A DNA stretch of 64,000 nucleotides from assembly GCA_040390025.1 (NCBI GenBank), contig JAZJZD010000007.1:1-64000 (forward strand), read 5' to 3'. The DNA is from JAVHYG01 sp040390025 (GTDB taxonomy: Bacteria > Pseudomonadota > Gammaproteobacteria > Diplorickettsiales > Diplorickettsiaceae). Below are positions 7,137-16,079 of this stretch, piece after piece; position 1 is the stretch's first letter, and every line of letters starts with the position of its first letter. The notes beneath the pieces were generated by a model, which was not told the DNA's origin, did not search any database, and worked only from the letters and a program-made list of their open reading frames with translations. The position numbers and the translations under genes are program-made.

Positions 7137-9698
7137 ATGACTGAGTTAGTGGCTAACGAAATTATCTCCGTAACGATTGAAAAAGAGTTAAAGCAATCTT
7201 ATCTCGCTTATGCCATGAGTGTTATCGTCGGCCGTGCTTTGCCTGATGTACGTGATGGTCTAAAACCGGTGCATAGACGCATTTTATATGCCATGAGTGA
7301 GTTAGGAAATGACTGGAATAAGCCTTACAAAAAGTCAGCGCGTGTCGTAGGGGACGTAATTGGTAAATATCACCCTCATGGAGAAAATGCCATTTACGAT
7401 GCCATTGTCCGTATGGCACAGAGCTTTTCTATGCGTTCCGTATTAATCGATGGTCAGGGTAATTTTGGTTCAGTCGATGGTGATTCTGCGGCGGCGATGC
7501 GTTATACCGAAATTCGCATGTCGAAATTAGCGCATGCCTTATTGGCGGATTTAGCGAAAGATACCGTTGATTTTGTACCTAATTATGATGAAACAGAGCA
7601 AATTCCTACGGTACTACCGACACGTATTCCCAATTTATTGGTAAATGGTTCCTCGGGGATAGCGGTAGGGATGGCGACGAATGTTCCTCCGCATAATATA
7701 GGTGAAGTAATCGATGCGTGTATTGCTTTGTTAGATGATTCTGAGCTTACTATCGATGGCTTGATAGCTTTTATTAAAGGTCCTGACTTCCCCACTGCCG
7801 GTTTAATTTACGGAAAGCAAGGCATTCTAGAGGCCTATCATGGTGGAAGGGGACGTGTTTTTGTAAGAGCAAGAACTGAATTTGAGCATGATGAAAAAAC
7901 CAACAAACAGCGAATCATTATCACAGAGTTGCCCTTCCAGGTTAACAAAGCAAAGCTCATTGAAAAAATTGCTGAATTGGTGAAAAAAAAATGTATCGAG
8001 GGTATTACAGCCTTACGAGACGAATCAGATAAAGAGGGTATGCGGGTTGTTATCGAGATGCGGCGTGGTGAAAATGCGGATGTGCTTCTTAACAATCTTT
8101 TTTCGCAAACACAGATGCAAGTTACATTTGGTATTAATATGGTTGCTTTGGTGGACGGAAGACCCGCCTTACTCAATCTTAAGCAGCTGATAGAAGCGTT
8201 TTTAGCGCATCGTCGTGAAGTAGTGACACGGCGAACACTTTTTGATTTACGCAAAGCGCGAGAACGTGCGCATATCTTAGAGGGTTTAGGTATTGCGTTG
8301 GCGAACATTGATACCATGATTGCTTTAATCAAAGCAGCCAAGGATCCGAGCACAGCAAAACAAGGACTCTTAAAACAAGATTGGCAATTAGGTGTTGTAG
8401 CCGATATGTTGCGTAGAGTGCCTTTGCTAGATAATAAGTTATTGACGGAGAAAAATGCGAGTTTGTATGGTCTCATTGAGGCTACAAACCTTTACCGTTT
8501 ATCTCCTGAACAAGCACAGGCTATTTTAGAGCTTCGCTTACATCGTTTAACCGGATTAGAGCAGGATAAAATCCTCAATGAATACCGTGAGCAGTTGGCG
8601 ATTATAAGTGATTTACTGGAAATTCTTAATAACCCAGAGCGATTACGTCAGGAAATACGGAAAGAGTTACAGTTGGTTAGGGAAGAGTTTTCCGACGATC
8701 GACGTACTGAAATTGTAACGGTAGACGGAGAAATTAGTACTGAGGATTTGATTCCATCCGAAGATGTGGTGGTTACCATTTCGCATGATGGTTATGTAAA
8801 AAGACAGGCGTTAGATGTCTATCAAGCGCAGCGTCGTGGCGGAAGAGGGAAATCGTCAGGTGATGTCAAAGAAGAAGATTTTATTGAACATTTACTTATT
8901 GCTAATACGCATGCCACTTTATTATGTTTCTCAAGTTTGGGTAAAGTTTATTGGCTTAAAGTGTATAAACTACCTGAAGGAAGTCGAGCGGCTAAAGGTA
9001 AACCCATTGTTAACTTATTAACCTTGAATGAGAACGAAAGGATTCATGCTGTTTTACCCGTTAATCATTATGATGCAGACCATACTATTTTTATGGCGAC
9101 TGCACAGGGTACCGTTAAAAAAACGAGCTTAACTGATTTTTCCCGTCCACGAAATGACGGTATTATTGCTATTGATTTACGTGATGGAGATCGTTTAGTT
9201 GGCGTTGCGCTAACTGATGGCCAGCAAGATGTCTTATTATTTACGGATGCGGGTAAAGTCATTCGTTTTAACGAAAGTAAAGTACGTTCAATGGGACGTA
9301 CAGCCTGTGGTGTTAGAGGCGTTAAGTTACAAGAAGGTCAACAAGTGATCTCCTTGATTATAGCGAAACCCGATGGACAGATATTAACGGCGACACATCA
9401 TGGTTATGGAAAACGTACGCCTATTGACGATCACCGTTTGACGGGTCGTGGTGGTAGTGGTGTTGTAGCGCTTAAAACGACGGAGCGTAATGGCAATGTT
9501 GTCGCTGCAGTTCAAGTATTTCCACAAGATGAAGTTATGTTAATAACGAATAAGGCAACTTTAGTGCGTACCCGTGTTGAAGAAATTCGTAGTGCTGGTC
9601 GGCATTCGCAAGGTGTTCGTTTAATTCGGCTCAATGAGGGTGAAACGTTGGTAGGTTTGGAGCGCATTGAAGAAGAAATCCTTGATGAAACTGTCTAA
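7137..9698 (+). CDS. gyrA: DNA gyrase subunit A
   Basis: Subunit A of type II topoisomerase that introduces negative supercoils. ATG at 7137 gives MTELVANEIISVTIEKELKQ, a normal GyrA start; the frame upstream only opens with TTG. Active-site Tyr123 lies in AAMRYTEIRMSK. The C-terminal domain contains the GyrA-box QRRGGRGK, which separates GyrA from ParC. Length 853 residues, close to E. coli (875). The quinolone-pocket region reads HPHGENAIYD where E. coli has HPHGDSAVYD, so the Ser83 equivalent is Asn (residue 84), Asp82 is Glu, and the Asp87 equivalent is kept. Confidence 0.97.
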   Translation: MTELVANEIISVTIEKELKQSYLAYAMSVIVGRALPDVRDGLKPVHRRILYAMSELGNDWNKPYKKSARVVGDVIGKYHPHGENAIYDAIVRMAQSFSMRSVLIDGQGNFGSVDGDSAAAMRYTEIRMSKLAHALLADLAKDTVDFVPNYDETEQIPTVLPTRIPNLLVNGSSGIAVGMATNVPPHNIGEVIDACIALLDDSELTIDGLIAFIKGPDFPTAGLIYGKQGILEAYHGGRGRVFVRARTEFEHDEKTNKQRIIITELPFQVNKAKLIEKIAELVKKKCIEGITALRDESDKEGMRVVIEMRRGENADVLLNNLFSQTQMQVTFGINMVALVDGRPALLNLKQLIEAFLAHRREVVTRRTLFDLRKARERAHILEGLGIALANIDTMIALIKAAKDPSTAKQGLLKQDWQLGVVADMLRRVPLLDNKLLTEKNASLYGLIEATNLYRLSPEQAQAILELRLHRLTGLEQDKILNEYREQLAIISDLLEILNNPERLRQEIRKELQLVREEFSDDRRTEIVTVDGEISTEDLIPSEDVVVTISHDGYVKRQALDVYQAQRRGGRGKSSGDVKEEDFIEHLLIANTHATLLCFSSLGKVYWLKVYKLPEGSRAAKGKPIVNLLTLNENERIHAVLPVNHYDADHTIFMATAQGTVKKTSLTDFSRPRNDGIIAIDLRDGDRLVGVALTDGQQDVLLFTDAGKVIRFNESKVRSMGRTACGVRGVKLQEGQQVISLIIAKPDGQILTATHHGYGKRTPIDDHRLTGRGGSGVVALKTTERNGNVVAAVQVFPQDEVMLITNKATLVRTRVEEIRSAGRHSQGVRLIRLNEGETLVGLERIEEEILDETV

Positions 9699-9795
9699 TT
9701 TGTTCGATTTTTTTGTTGGACTCCTGGTTACGGTCCTCATTTACCCACGTAAACTCCGGTCCTCTCCCGTCGTCCGTCGCGAACTCGAACAAATT
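9697..9795. repeat. Palindromic intergenic element with perfect 11-bp terminal inverted repeats
   Basis: AATTTGTTCGA at 9697-9707 is the exact inverse of TCGAACAAATT at 9785-9795. The interior is GC-richer than its surroundings (GGTTACGGTCCTCATTTACC, CCGTCGTCCGTCGCG). The left end overlaps the last codon and stop of gyrA. It looks like a REP/MITE-type element. No second copy was seen in this window. Confidence 0.55.
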
Positions 9796-9824
9796 ATTTT
9801 GTTTCGAAATAAAAAAATATTAAA

Positions 9825-10373
9825 ATGAGTTGTGGCATGATGATTAAAAAACAAGAATTGATCCAATCATTAACAGAAATTAATGTCATTAAATTTGGCG
9901 AGTTTACTCTACGAAGTGGGGTAATATCTCCTATTTACATCGATCTGCGTTCTATTATTGCTTATCCGGAAATTTTGCGTCAGGTGGCTAATATACTTTG
10001 GGATTGTGTCAAAGATTTAAAGCCTACCTTATTATGTGGAGTTCCTTATACCGCTTTACCGATTGCAACCTGTATTTCCTTGGATCAAAACTTACCCATG
10101 GTAATTTGTCGTAAAGAGGCCAAGGATTATGGAACAAAAAAACAAGTTGAAGGAGTTTTTAAAAAAGGCCAAAATTGCTTAATTATAGAGGATGTTGTAA
10201 CAACAGCAGGAAGTGTATTAAAGACAATCGAAGTTTTAGAACAGCAGGGTTTACAAGTAACTGATGTGGTGGTTTTAGTTGATAGACAGGAAGGTGGCCG
10301 AGAGGTATTAGAAAAAAAGGGCTATCGCTTACATTCTATTTTCAACTTAGATGATCTGCGCAAAAAAAAATAA
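9825..10373 (+). CDS. pyrE: Orotate phosphoribosyltransferase, eukaryotic UMPS-like type
   Basis: Converts orotate and PRPP to OMP in pyrimidine synthesis. The PRPP-binding motif CLIIEDVVTTAGSV is near residue 125. The blocks FGEFTLRSGVISPIYIDLR, CGVPYTALPIAT and KEAKDYGTKKQVEG closely follow, from memory, the OPRT half of animal UMP synthase, more than the classic E. coli PyrE. Length 182 residues. The start is uncertain: ATGs at 9825, 9837 and 9840 are in frame, and MIKKQELIQ is a plausible true beginning. No OMP decarboxylase domain is fused. Confidence 0.9.
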   Translation: MSCGMMIKKQELIQSLTEINVIKFGEFTLRSGVISPIYIDLRSIIAYPEILRQVANILWDCVKDLKPTLLCGVPYTALPIATCISLDQNLPMVICRKEAKDYGTKKQVEGVFKKGQNCLIIEDVVTTAGSVLKTIEVLEQQGLQVTDVVVLVDRQEGGREVLEKKGYRLHSIFNLDDLRKKK

Positions 10374-10414
10374 GCTATACTTTTTGTTATTATTGGGTGT
10401 CTTAAGGTTTTATC

Positions 10415-10942
10415 ATGTCTACGTTTAATTGGATCGACTATACTATCATCGCTATCATTGCACTCTCTGTTCTTATTAGCGTGATGCGTGGCTTCGTTCG
10501 AGAAGTTATTTCTCTGGTTATCTGGGTAGCCGCTATTATTGTCAGTTTTATCTTTTATCGATATATAGCTGGATTGTTAGTTAATGTTATTCATTCAGAT
10601 TCAGTTAGGTTGGTAATCAGCTTTACTGGTTTGTTCTTAGTGACGCTAATATTGGGTATGTTGATTAATTATCTGATCGGTCAATTAGTTTCTAATACTG
10701 GGCTCAGTGGGACAGATAGAGTTTTAGGCGTTGTCTTTGGCATCGTACGAGGAGTTTTAGTGGTTGTTTTTTTAATGGTGTTAACAGGCCTTACACCTTT
10801 TTCAAAAGAAGAATCTTGGAATGAATCGGTGTTAATTCCGCATTTTAACCCAATAGAAACTTGGGTAAAAAGTCTATTGCCTGATTCAGTCAATGCTCAT
10901 TTAGAGTTAAATACGAAGGCGCTTTCACGAGAAGTAAATTAA
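10415..10942 (+). CDS. cvpA: CvpA family membrane protein
   Basis: A 175-residue inner-membrane protein with four predicted hydrophobic segments (about 8-27, 30-50, 63-88, 103-123). It has the CvpA-type N-terminus NWIDYTIIAIIALSVLISVMRG followed by REVISL. The family is named for colicin V production and is linked to envelope homeostasis in other bacteria. The gene begins 41 bases after pyrE, a likely cotranscript. Its 3' end overlaps lpxH by 18 bases convergently. Confidence 0.9.
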   Translation: MSTFNWIDYTIIAIIALSVLISVMRGFVREVISLVIWVAAIIVSFIFYRYIAGLLVNVIHSDSVRLVISFTGLFLVTLILGMLINYLIGQLVSNTGLSGTDRVLGVVFGIVRGVLVVVFLMVLTGLTPFSKEESWNESVLIPHFNPIETWVKSLLPDSVNAHLELNTKALSREVN

Positions 10943-11662
10943 TTCATATTTTCCTTCAGGCGTTACTACTAATACATTCCCTTGAGTGGTGCTCCAATCA
11001 CTTAATACAATACGAGTGCGAATAGGGAAATTGTACTGTTTTAAAGATTGCTTAGGAAAAAGTTGAATGCAAGGCTGATGCGTATGGCCATGGATAATGA
11101 GCTGTGCGGGGTAGTGTTGTAGAGTGTGGAATAGCTCAAGTATAACAACGTCAAATTTAGGATCGCCGATCATGTTGGCATGATCGACGCCGCGTAAATA
11201 ACGTGCAATTTTTTTTCGTAAGGATAAGGGTAGTTTTAAAAATAGTGATTGTAAAAAACGAGTACGTGTTAAGCGTCGAAAATAGATGTAATGTTTATCC
11301 AGCGTGCACAAACTATCGCCATGGGTGAGCAGTGTCGGTATACCATAAAGCGAAATAAAGCTGGGATCCGCGAGTAGCTTAAATCCTGTTTTTTTAGCAA
11401 AGCGTTGACCAAGCAAAAAATCACGATTGCCTGGCATAAAATAGGTGCTGACGCCGCTAGCGTTGAGCTCCGCTAAAGCCGATGCGATTTTCTGATGGTA
11501 AGGTGTTTCATCATCATCACCAATCCAGCTTTCAAATAGATCACCCAAAATATAGAGTGCTTCTGCCTTTCTTGCTTGATTTTGTAAAAAGTTAAGAAAA
11601 AGACGCGTTAAGCCCGGCTGATTGGCGCCAAGATGTAGGTCTGATATAAATAAAGTTGACAT
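10925..11662 (-). CDS. lpxH: UDP-2,3-diacylglucosamine pyrophosphatase
   Basis: Membrane-associated calcineurin-like phosphoesterase that makes lipid X in lipid A synthesis. Metal-binding motifs appear in order: FISDLHLG at the N-terminus, LGDLFESWIGDDD near 40-52, PGNRDFLLG near 76-84, and HGDS and IHGHTHQP further on. Length 245 residues matches the family. It implies the cell makes lipid A. Confidence 0.93.
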   Translation of the reverse strand: MSTLFISDLHLGANQPGLTRLFLNFLQNQARKAEALYILGDLFESWIGDDDETPYHQKIASALAELNASGVSTYFMPGNRDFLLGQRFAKKTGFKLLADPSFISLYGIPTLLTHGDSLCTLDKHYIYFRRLTRTRFLQSLFLKLPLSLRKKIARYLRGVDHANMIGDPKFDVVILELFHTLQHYPAQLIIHGHTHQPCIQLFPKQSLKQYNFPIRTRIVLSDWSTTQGNVLVVTPEGKYELIYFS

Positions 11663-11687
11663 AATATTTATAGCTTACAACAGTCTA

Positions 11688-11827
11688 TTATTGCATTTTC
11701 AAAAAGTATTGATAAGTAAACACGGGTGGCACGGGGTAGGCTTTTTTTGTGGTGTAAGCCATCAAAAAAAGACTATCCCAGTGACAGTACCAAGACAATC
11801 TATCAATACTTTTTGAAAATGCAATAA
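11688..11827. repeat. 140-bp near-complete palindrome (MITE-like or structured element)
   Basis: Perfect 27-bp inverted arms at 11688-11714 and 11801-11827 (TTATTGCATTTTCAAAAAGT then ATTGATA, and its inverse). The interior also pairs imperfectly (GGTAGGCTTTTTTTG against CAAAAAAAGACTATCC), leaving a small loop around GTGGTGTAAGCC. The whole block could fold into one long hairpin. It lies between the divergent lpxH and the orphan gene at 11929. No coding content. Confidence 0.8.
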
Positions 11828-11928
11828 GCATTGACTTAAATAAATAAAAAGGTTTACATATTAATTAAGGTCTATTAACCTATGAATGTAAACATTTTTT
11901 TAAAATAAAAATAGTAATAGGGGGTACC

Positions 11929-12996
11929 GTGCCAGATATTAAAAATAATGCTTGGAAGCGAACAGGGGCTTCCATAAAGCTTATTGTTGAGAGTATAAAA
12001 CTAGGCAGGTCGGATAGAGATATTATTACAATGGTTAAGGAATTTAGAGGGGAAAGGTATTCTGAGGAGATGAGACTGGTTGAATCAGATTTATTTTTGT
12101 TATATTGCAAACTTATAGAAAATAACCGCAAAGATATTGTAAAAGAATTGTGCTTAATTGAAGACCTTGTTGAATTTGAAGAGGAGTATATTTATGAAGC
12201 TGCTTATAAAGAAAACGGTGAGAATTTAAGTATTTGGTTGTCATTAATAGATTTTTGTATGTTGCATGAAGTTGATTGGAAAGATATCGCTTATATCCAG
12301 CAACATAGAAAAATAGAGAATGCGACTAAACTGAGAATTAAGCTAGAAAAATTTACTTCGTCGGGTCAGCATAAAGTTAGTAATGAATCTTTTTCATCTC
12401 ACAATCCAACGGTTTTTGAAAAATATGCTCCCTACTTATGGATGGGCGAGAGTTATGTTGGTTTTATAAATAAAAAAGATGTTTGGGATGTAAAGCTTAT
12501 CGAAACTTATAAAGAATATCCTTGGCAAGTTAACGAGTATCTTGAATATATGGCACAACATTTTACGTTGGCTATACGGGATTCAAGCGAAGAATCTAAA
12601 ATTGAAGATATCTCTAAAAGTAAAAAGGATTGGTTAGAGACCTACGCTAAAGCGTTAAGGAGTATGACTGAAGTAGTTATAACACTAATTAAGAATAAGC
12701 GAAGCCTTACACAAGGGGATAAGCGCCAGTCCCTTTATGAAACCTCTTTGCAAATTTATTCACACCTCTTTACCTGTGAAAAGGAGCTTCATATCTTAGA
12801 TAAAAAGCCACGCAACAAATTAATGGAATTTATCCAATCCTTGAAGACAAACATCGATAAAGTATCGCCTATTCAAGCAGAAACGAATACTCAATTTTTT
12901 CGACCAGCAGGCACGAGCTTGAACGCATTTGTAGAAGAGGCCGCTGACAAAAGTAGCCTAAATGCCGCGCCACCTGCGAGAAGAAGCAGTATCTGA
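11929..12996 (+). CDS. Orphan protein of unknown function, candidate effector
   Basis: A 355-residue soluble protein starting at GTG 11929 (MPDIKNNAWKRTG) with no recognised domain. It appears mostly alpha-helical and acidic/basic mixed, with Trp-containing segments such as APYLWMGESYVGF and KEYPWQVNEYLEYMAQHF. There is no signal peptide or membrane segment. The C-terminus is Ala/Ser-rich (SSLNAAPPARRSSI). It is monocistronic, AT-rich relative to flanking housekeeping genes, and next to a long palindrome, all consistent with an accessory gene. Effector status is inference only. Confidence 0.5.
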   Translation: MPDIKNNAWKRTGASIKLIVESIKLGRSDRDIITMVKEFRGERYSEEMRLVESDLFLLYCKLIENNRKDIVKELCLIEDLVEFEEEYIYEAAYKENGENLSIWLSLIDFCMLHEVDWKDIAYIQQHRKIENATKLRIKLEKFTSSGQHKVSNESFSSHNPTVFEKYAPYLWMGESYVGFINKKDVWDVKLIETYKEYPWQVNEYLEYMAQHFTLAIRDSSEESKIEDISKSKKDWLETYAKALRSMTEVVITLIKNKRSLTQGDKRQSLYETSLQIYSHLFTCEKELHILDKKPRNKLMEFIQSLKTNIDKVSPIQAETNTQFFRPAGTSLNAFVEEAADKSSLNAAPPARRSSI

Positions 12997-13250
12997 TGGG
13001 GTAGGTAATCCAGCAATAAAATTGAGATATTAACTAAGCTTGAAGCATCGACAGGGTGTTTGTCTTCCAAGCTTACTCATCGTGAAGGTTTTTATACTCA
13101 TTTCTCCTACTCACTTAATTCAATTTGCGAAATGTCTATTTTATTTTGTTAATACTATTTATTATACCCGTTTATAAAAAGTAAACAGGGAGCCAGAGCT
13201 AGGCTTTTAACAATGAAATCAGCAAATTTAACAGTTCGTAGAGGTATACT

Positions 13251-14646
13251 ATGAAAACCCGTTTTGCCCCCAGCCCAACCGGCTACATCCATTTAGGTAA
13301 TGCCCGAACTGCTTTATTTAGCTTCTNNNNNNNNNNCCAAATCGCAAGCAGGATGTTTTTTGTTAAGGATAGAAGATAGTGACGCAAGTCGTTCCATGGA
13401 TGCATTGTCTGAACAAGTTGAAAAAGATTTATTATGGTTAGGGCTTCCTTGGCAAGAAGGACCTGGAAAAGAGGGAAAGCAAGGACCTTATTTTCAATCG
13501 CAGCGGCAATCTATTTATGCGCATTATTATCAGAAGTTGCAAAGCATTGGCCGCGCCTATCCTTGTTTTTGTAGCGAACAAGAATTGGTTTTAATGCGTA
13601 AGTTGCAGTTGTCGCAGGGCAAACCGCCACGTTATACCGGTATTTGTCGTCATTTAACAGATGAACAAGTCGCTGAAAAAAAGGCCCAAGACATAAAGCC
13701 AACGCTACGCTTTCAGGTGTTAGCTTCTCAAACCATTCGTTTTAATGATTTGGTCAAAGGAGAACAAACATTTTTAAGTGATGATATAGGTGATTTTGTG
13801 ATTCAACGTAGCGATGGTTCAGCGGCTTTTTTCTTTTGTAATGCAATTGATGATGCCTTAATGGGAGTGACACACGTTCTACGAGGTGAAGATCATCTGA
13901 CGAATACACCAAGACAGATTATGTTATTAGAATCATTGGACTTACCCATTCCGACTTATGGTCATATGTCTTTAATCGTGGGTGAAGATGGTTCGCCATT
14001 ATCGAAACGCCATGGCAGTTTTAGTATTAAGGCTTTACGTGAGTTAGGTTATTTTCCAGAGGCTTTGCAAAATTATTTAGCGCGACTTGGACATACTTAT
14101 ACGAATCCTGATTTTATGGATATGGAAGAATTAGGTAAGCATTTTTCGATTGAACGATTAGGGAAATCGCCGGCACGCTATGATAATGTTCAACTATTAT
14201 ATTGGCAGAAACAAGCCTTATTCCATTGTAATGACGAACAACTTCAGATTTGGATAGGGGATGAAGTAAAAAAACTCGTTCCCGATGCCTTAATGCCAGA
14301 GTTTGTCGAATTAATCCGATCCAATGTTTCATTTCCGGATGAAGCGGTGGCATGGGCAAAGACTTTATTTGCGGAGCTATTATTGACTGAAGCAGCAAAA
14401 GGCGATTTAAGAAAAGTGGTATCTGATTTTTGGGATACATTGTTACATTTATTAGAAGAGCCACTTGAGTTTAAAGTTTTAATAAAAAAGCTTCAGGAAG
14501 CATTAAAAATAAAAGGTAAAGCTTTATTTGGGCCTTTGCGATTGGCATTAACAGGGCGGCTTGATGGCCCCGAGATGGAAAAAATTTATACACTCATCGG
14601 CAGCAAAAAAATACGTGAGAGAATTCTTTATGTTAAAAATCTATAA
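13251..14646 (+). CDS. gltX: Glutamyl-tRNA synthetase (interrupted by an assembly gap)
   Basis: Charges tRNA-Glu. ATG at 13251 gives KTRFAPSPTGYIHLG, the class I HIGH-type motif. After 25 codons a run of 10 Ns (13327-13336) breaks the frame, which resumes as AKSQAGCFLLRIEDSD. The KMSKS-type motif is PLSKRHG. The total is about 465 residues, normal for GltX. Alignment with the E. coli spacing (YSWLFARNHGG) suggests six, not ten, unknown bases, so the gap length is a placeholder and the gene is probably intact. The 3' end overlaps cysS by 17 bases. Confidence 0.93.
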
Positions 14647-16024
14647 TACGCTTAGCCAAAAAAAAGAAATTTTTAAGCCGTTGCACGATAAAAAGGTAGG
14701 GATGTATGTCTGTGGAATGACGGTCTATGATTTATGTCATATTGGTCACGCGCGAGTATTAGTGGCCTTTGATGTCATTCTGCGTTATTTACAAGCTTCA
14801 GGCTATGCCGTTAATTATGTGCGTAATATTACCGATATTGACGATAAAATCATTAAGCGTAGCCAAGAAAATAAGGAAACTTTAAGTGAATTAACTGCGC
14901 GTATGATCGCCGCTATGCACGAGGATTTTTCACAATTAAATATCTTGCCGCCGACACATGAGCCTAAAGCAACAGAGGCTATTGCAGAAATGATAGCGTT
15001 GATTCAACAACTTATCGATAAAGGTATGGCTTATAAAGCGGACAATGGCGATATTTTCTATGCTGTCGATAAGTTTAAAAGTTATGGTGAACTGGCCCAT
15101 CAAGATTTGGAAAAATTACGCAGTGGCGCGCGGGTTGCTATCGAATTAACAAAAAATGATCCCTTGGATTTTGTTCTGTGGAAACAAGCAAAGCCTAATG
15201 AACCTAGCTGGGATTCGCCTTGGGGAAAAGGACGTCCTGGTTGGCATATTGAATGCTCAGCAATGTCTATGGCGGCTTTAGGAGAGCATTTTGATATTCA
15301 TGGTGGAGGTCTCGATTTAGTGTTTCCACATCACCAAAATGAGATTGCCCAATCGGAAGGCGCTACCGATACAAAATTTGTAAATACTTGGGTCCATGTT
15401 GGTTTTGTACAAATTAACCGGCAAAAAATGTCTAAATCATTAGGAAACTTTTTTACGGTGCGTGATGTATTGGCTGAGTATCCCGCTGAAGTGGTACGTT
15501 ATTTTCTAATAGCGAGTCATTATCGTAGCCCTATCAACTATTCGCAGGAAAATTTACAGGCTGCGCAAGCGGCATTGCAACGCCTTTATACGAGTTTACG
15601 TGGGTTTAATTTAATAGAAACACAAAGTGCAGGCTTTTCTAATCAGACCCGTGGATATCAAGAGAAAATTCAGGAAGCGATGGATGATGATTTTAATACA
15701 CCCGTTGCTTTAGCGGTATTATTTGAAGTAGCACGTGAAATTAATCGACTACGAGAAAGTAATTCAGAAAAGGCATTGCCATTAGCTTATTTTTTAAAAC
15801 AACAAGCGGGCGTGCTGGGACTTTTACAGCAAGATGCGGAAGATTTTTTTAAAGCAGGTATTCAAGAGGATAAATCGCAATCCATAGAAGCGCTAATTGC
15901 TGCACGTAATAAGGCTCGTGCTTCTAAAGATTGGGCTGAAGCCGATAAAATTCGCAATGAGTTAGAACGTTTAGGCGTTTCTTTAAGCGATAACCTTAAG
16001 GGAACTGATTGGCATCGAATGTAG
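14630..16024 (+). CDS. cysS: Cysteinyl-tRNA synthetase
   Basis: Charges tRNA-Cys. ATG at 14630 gives MLKIYNTLSQKKEIF, the usual CysS start. The HIGH motif CHIGHARVL and KMSKS motif QKMSKSLGNF are present. Zn ligands are visible in YVCGMTVYD, WHIECSAM and PHHQNEIAQSE. Length 464 residues (E. coli 461). Translationally coupled to gltX by a 17-base overlap. Confidence 0.96.
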   Translation: MLKIYNTLSQKKEIFKPLHDKKVGMYVCGMTVYDLCHIGHARVLVAFDVILRYLQASGYAVNYVRNITDIDDKIIKRSQENKETLSELTARMIAAMHEDFSQLNILPPTHEPKATEAIAEMIALIQQLIDKGMAYKADNGDIFYAVDKFKSYGELAHQDLEKLRSGARVAIELTKNDPLDFVLWKQAKPNEPSWDSPWGKGRPGWHIECSAMSMAALGEHFDIHGGGLDLVFPHHQNEIAQSEGATDTKFVNTWVHVGFVQINRQKMSKSLGNFFTVRDVLAEYPAEVVRYFLIASHYRSPINYSQENLQAAQAALQRLYTSLRGFNLIETQSAGFSNQTRGYQEKIQEAMDDDFNTPVALAVLFEVAREINRLRESNSEKALPLAYFLKQQAGVLGLLQQDAEDFFKAGIQEDKSQSIEALIAARNKARASKDWAEADKIRNELERLGVSLSDNLKGTDWHRM

Positions 16025-16079
16025 CTTGTTTATTTAGAATAGCTTTTTTAGTAAAAATGATTTCTTGTTTTATTGGCTT

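Noticed and set aside
7838..8476. 212-codon open frame antisense to gyrA
   Set aside because: It lies wholly inside gyrA on the other strand, with composition mirroring the gyrA codons and no domain; a shadow frame.
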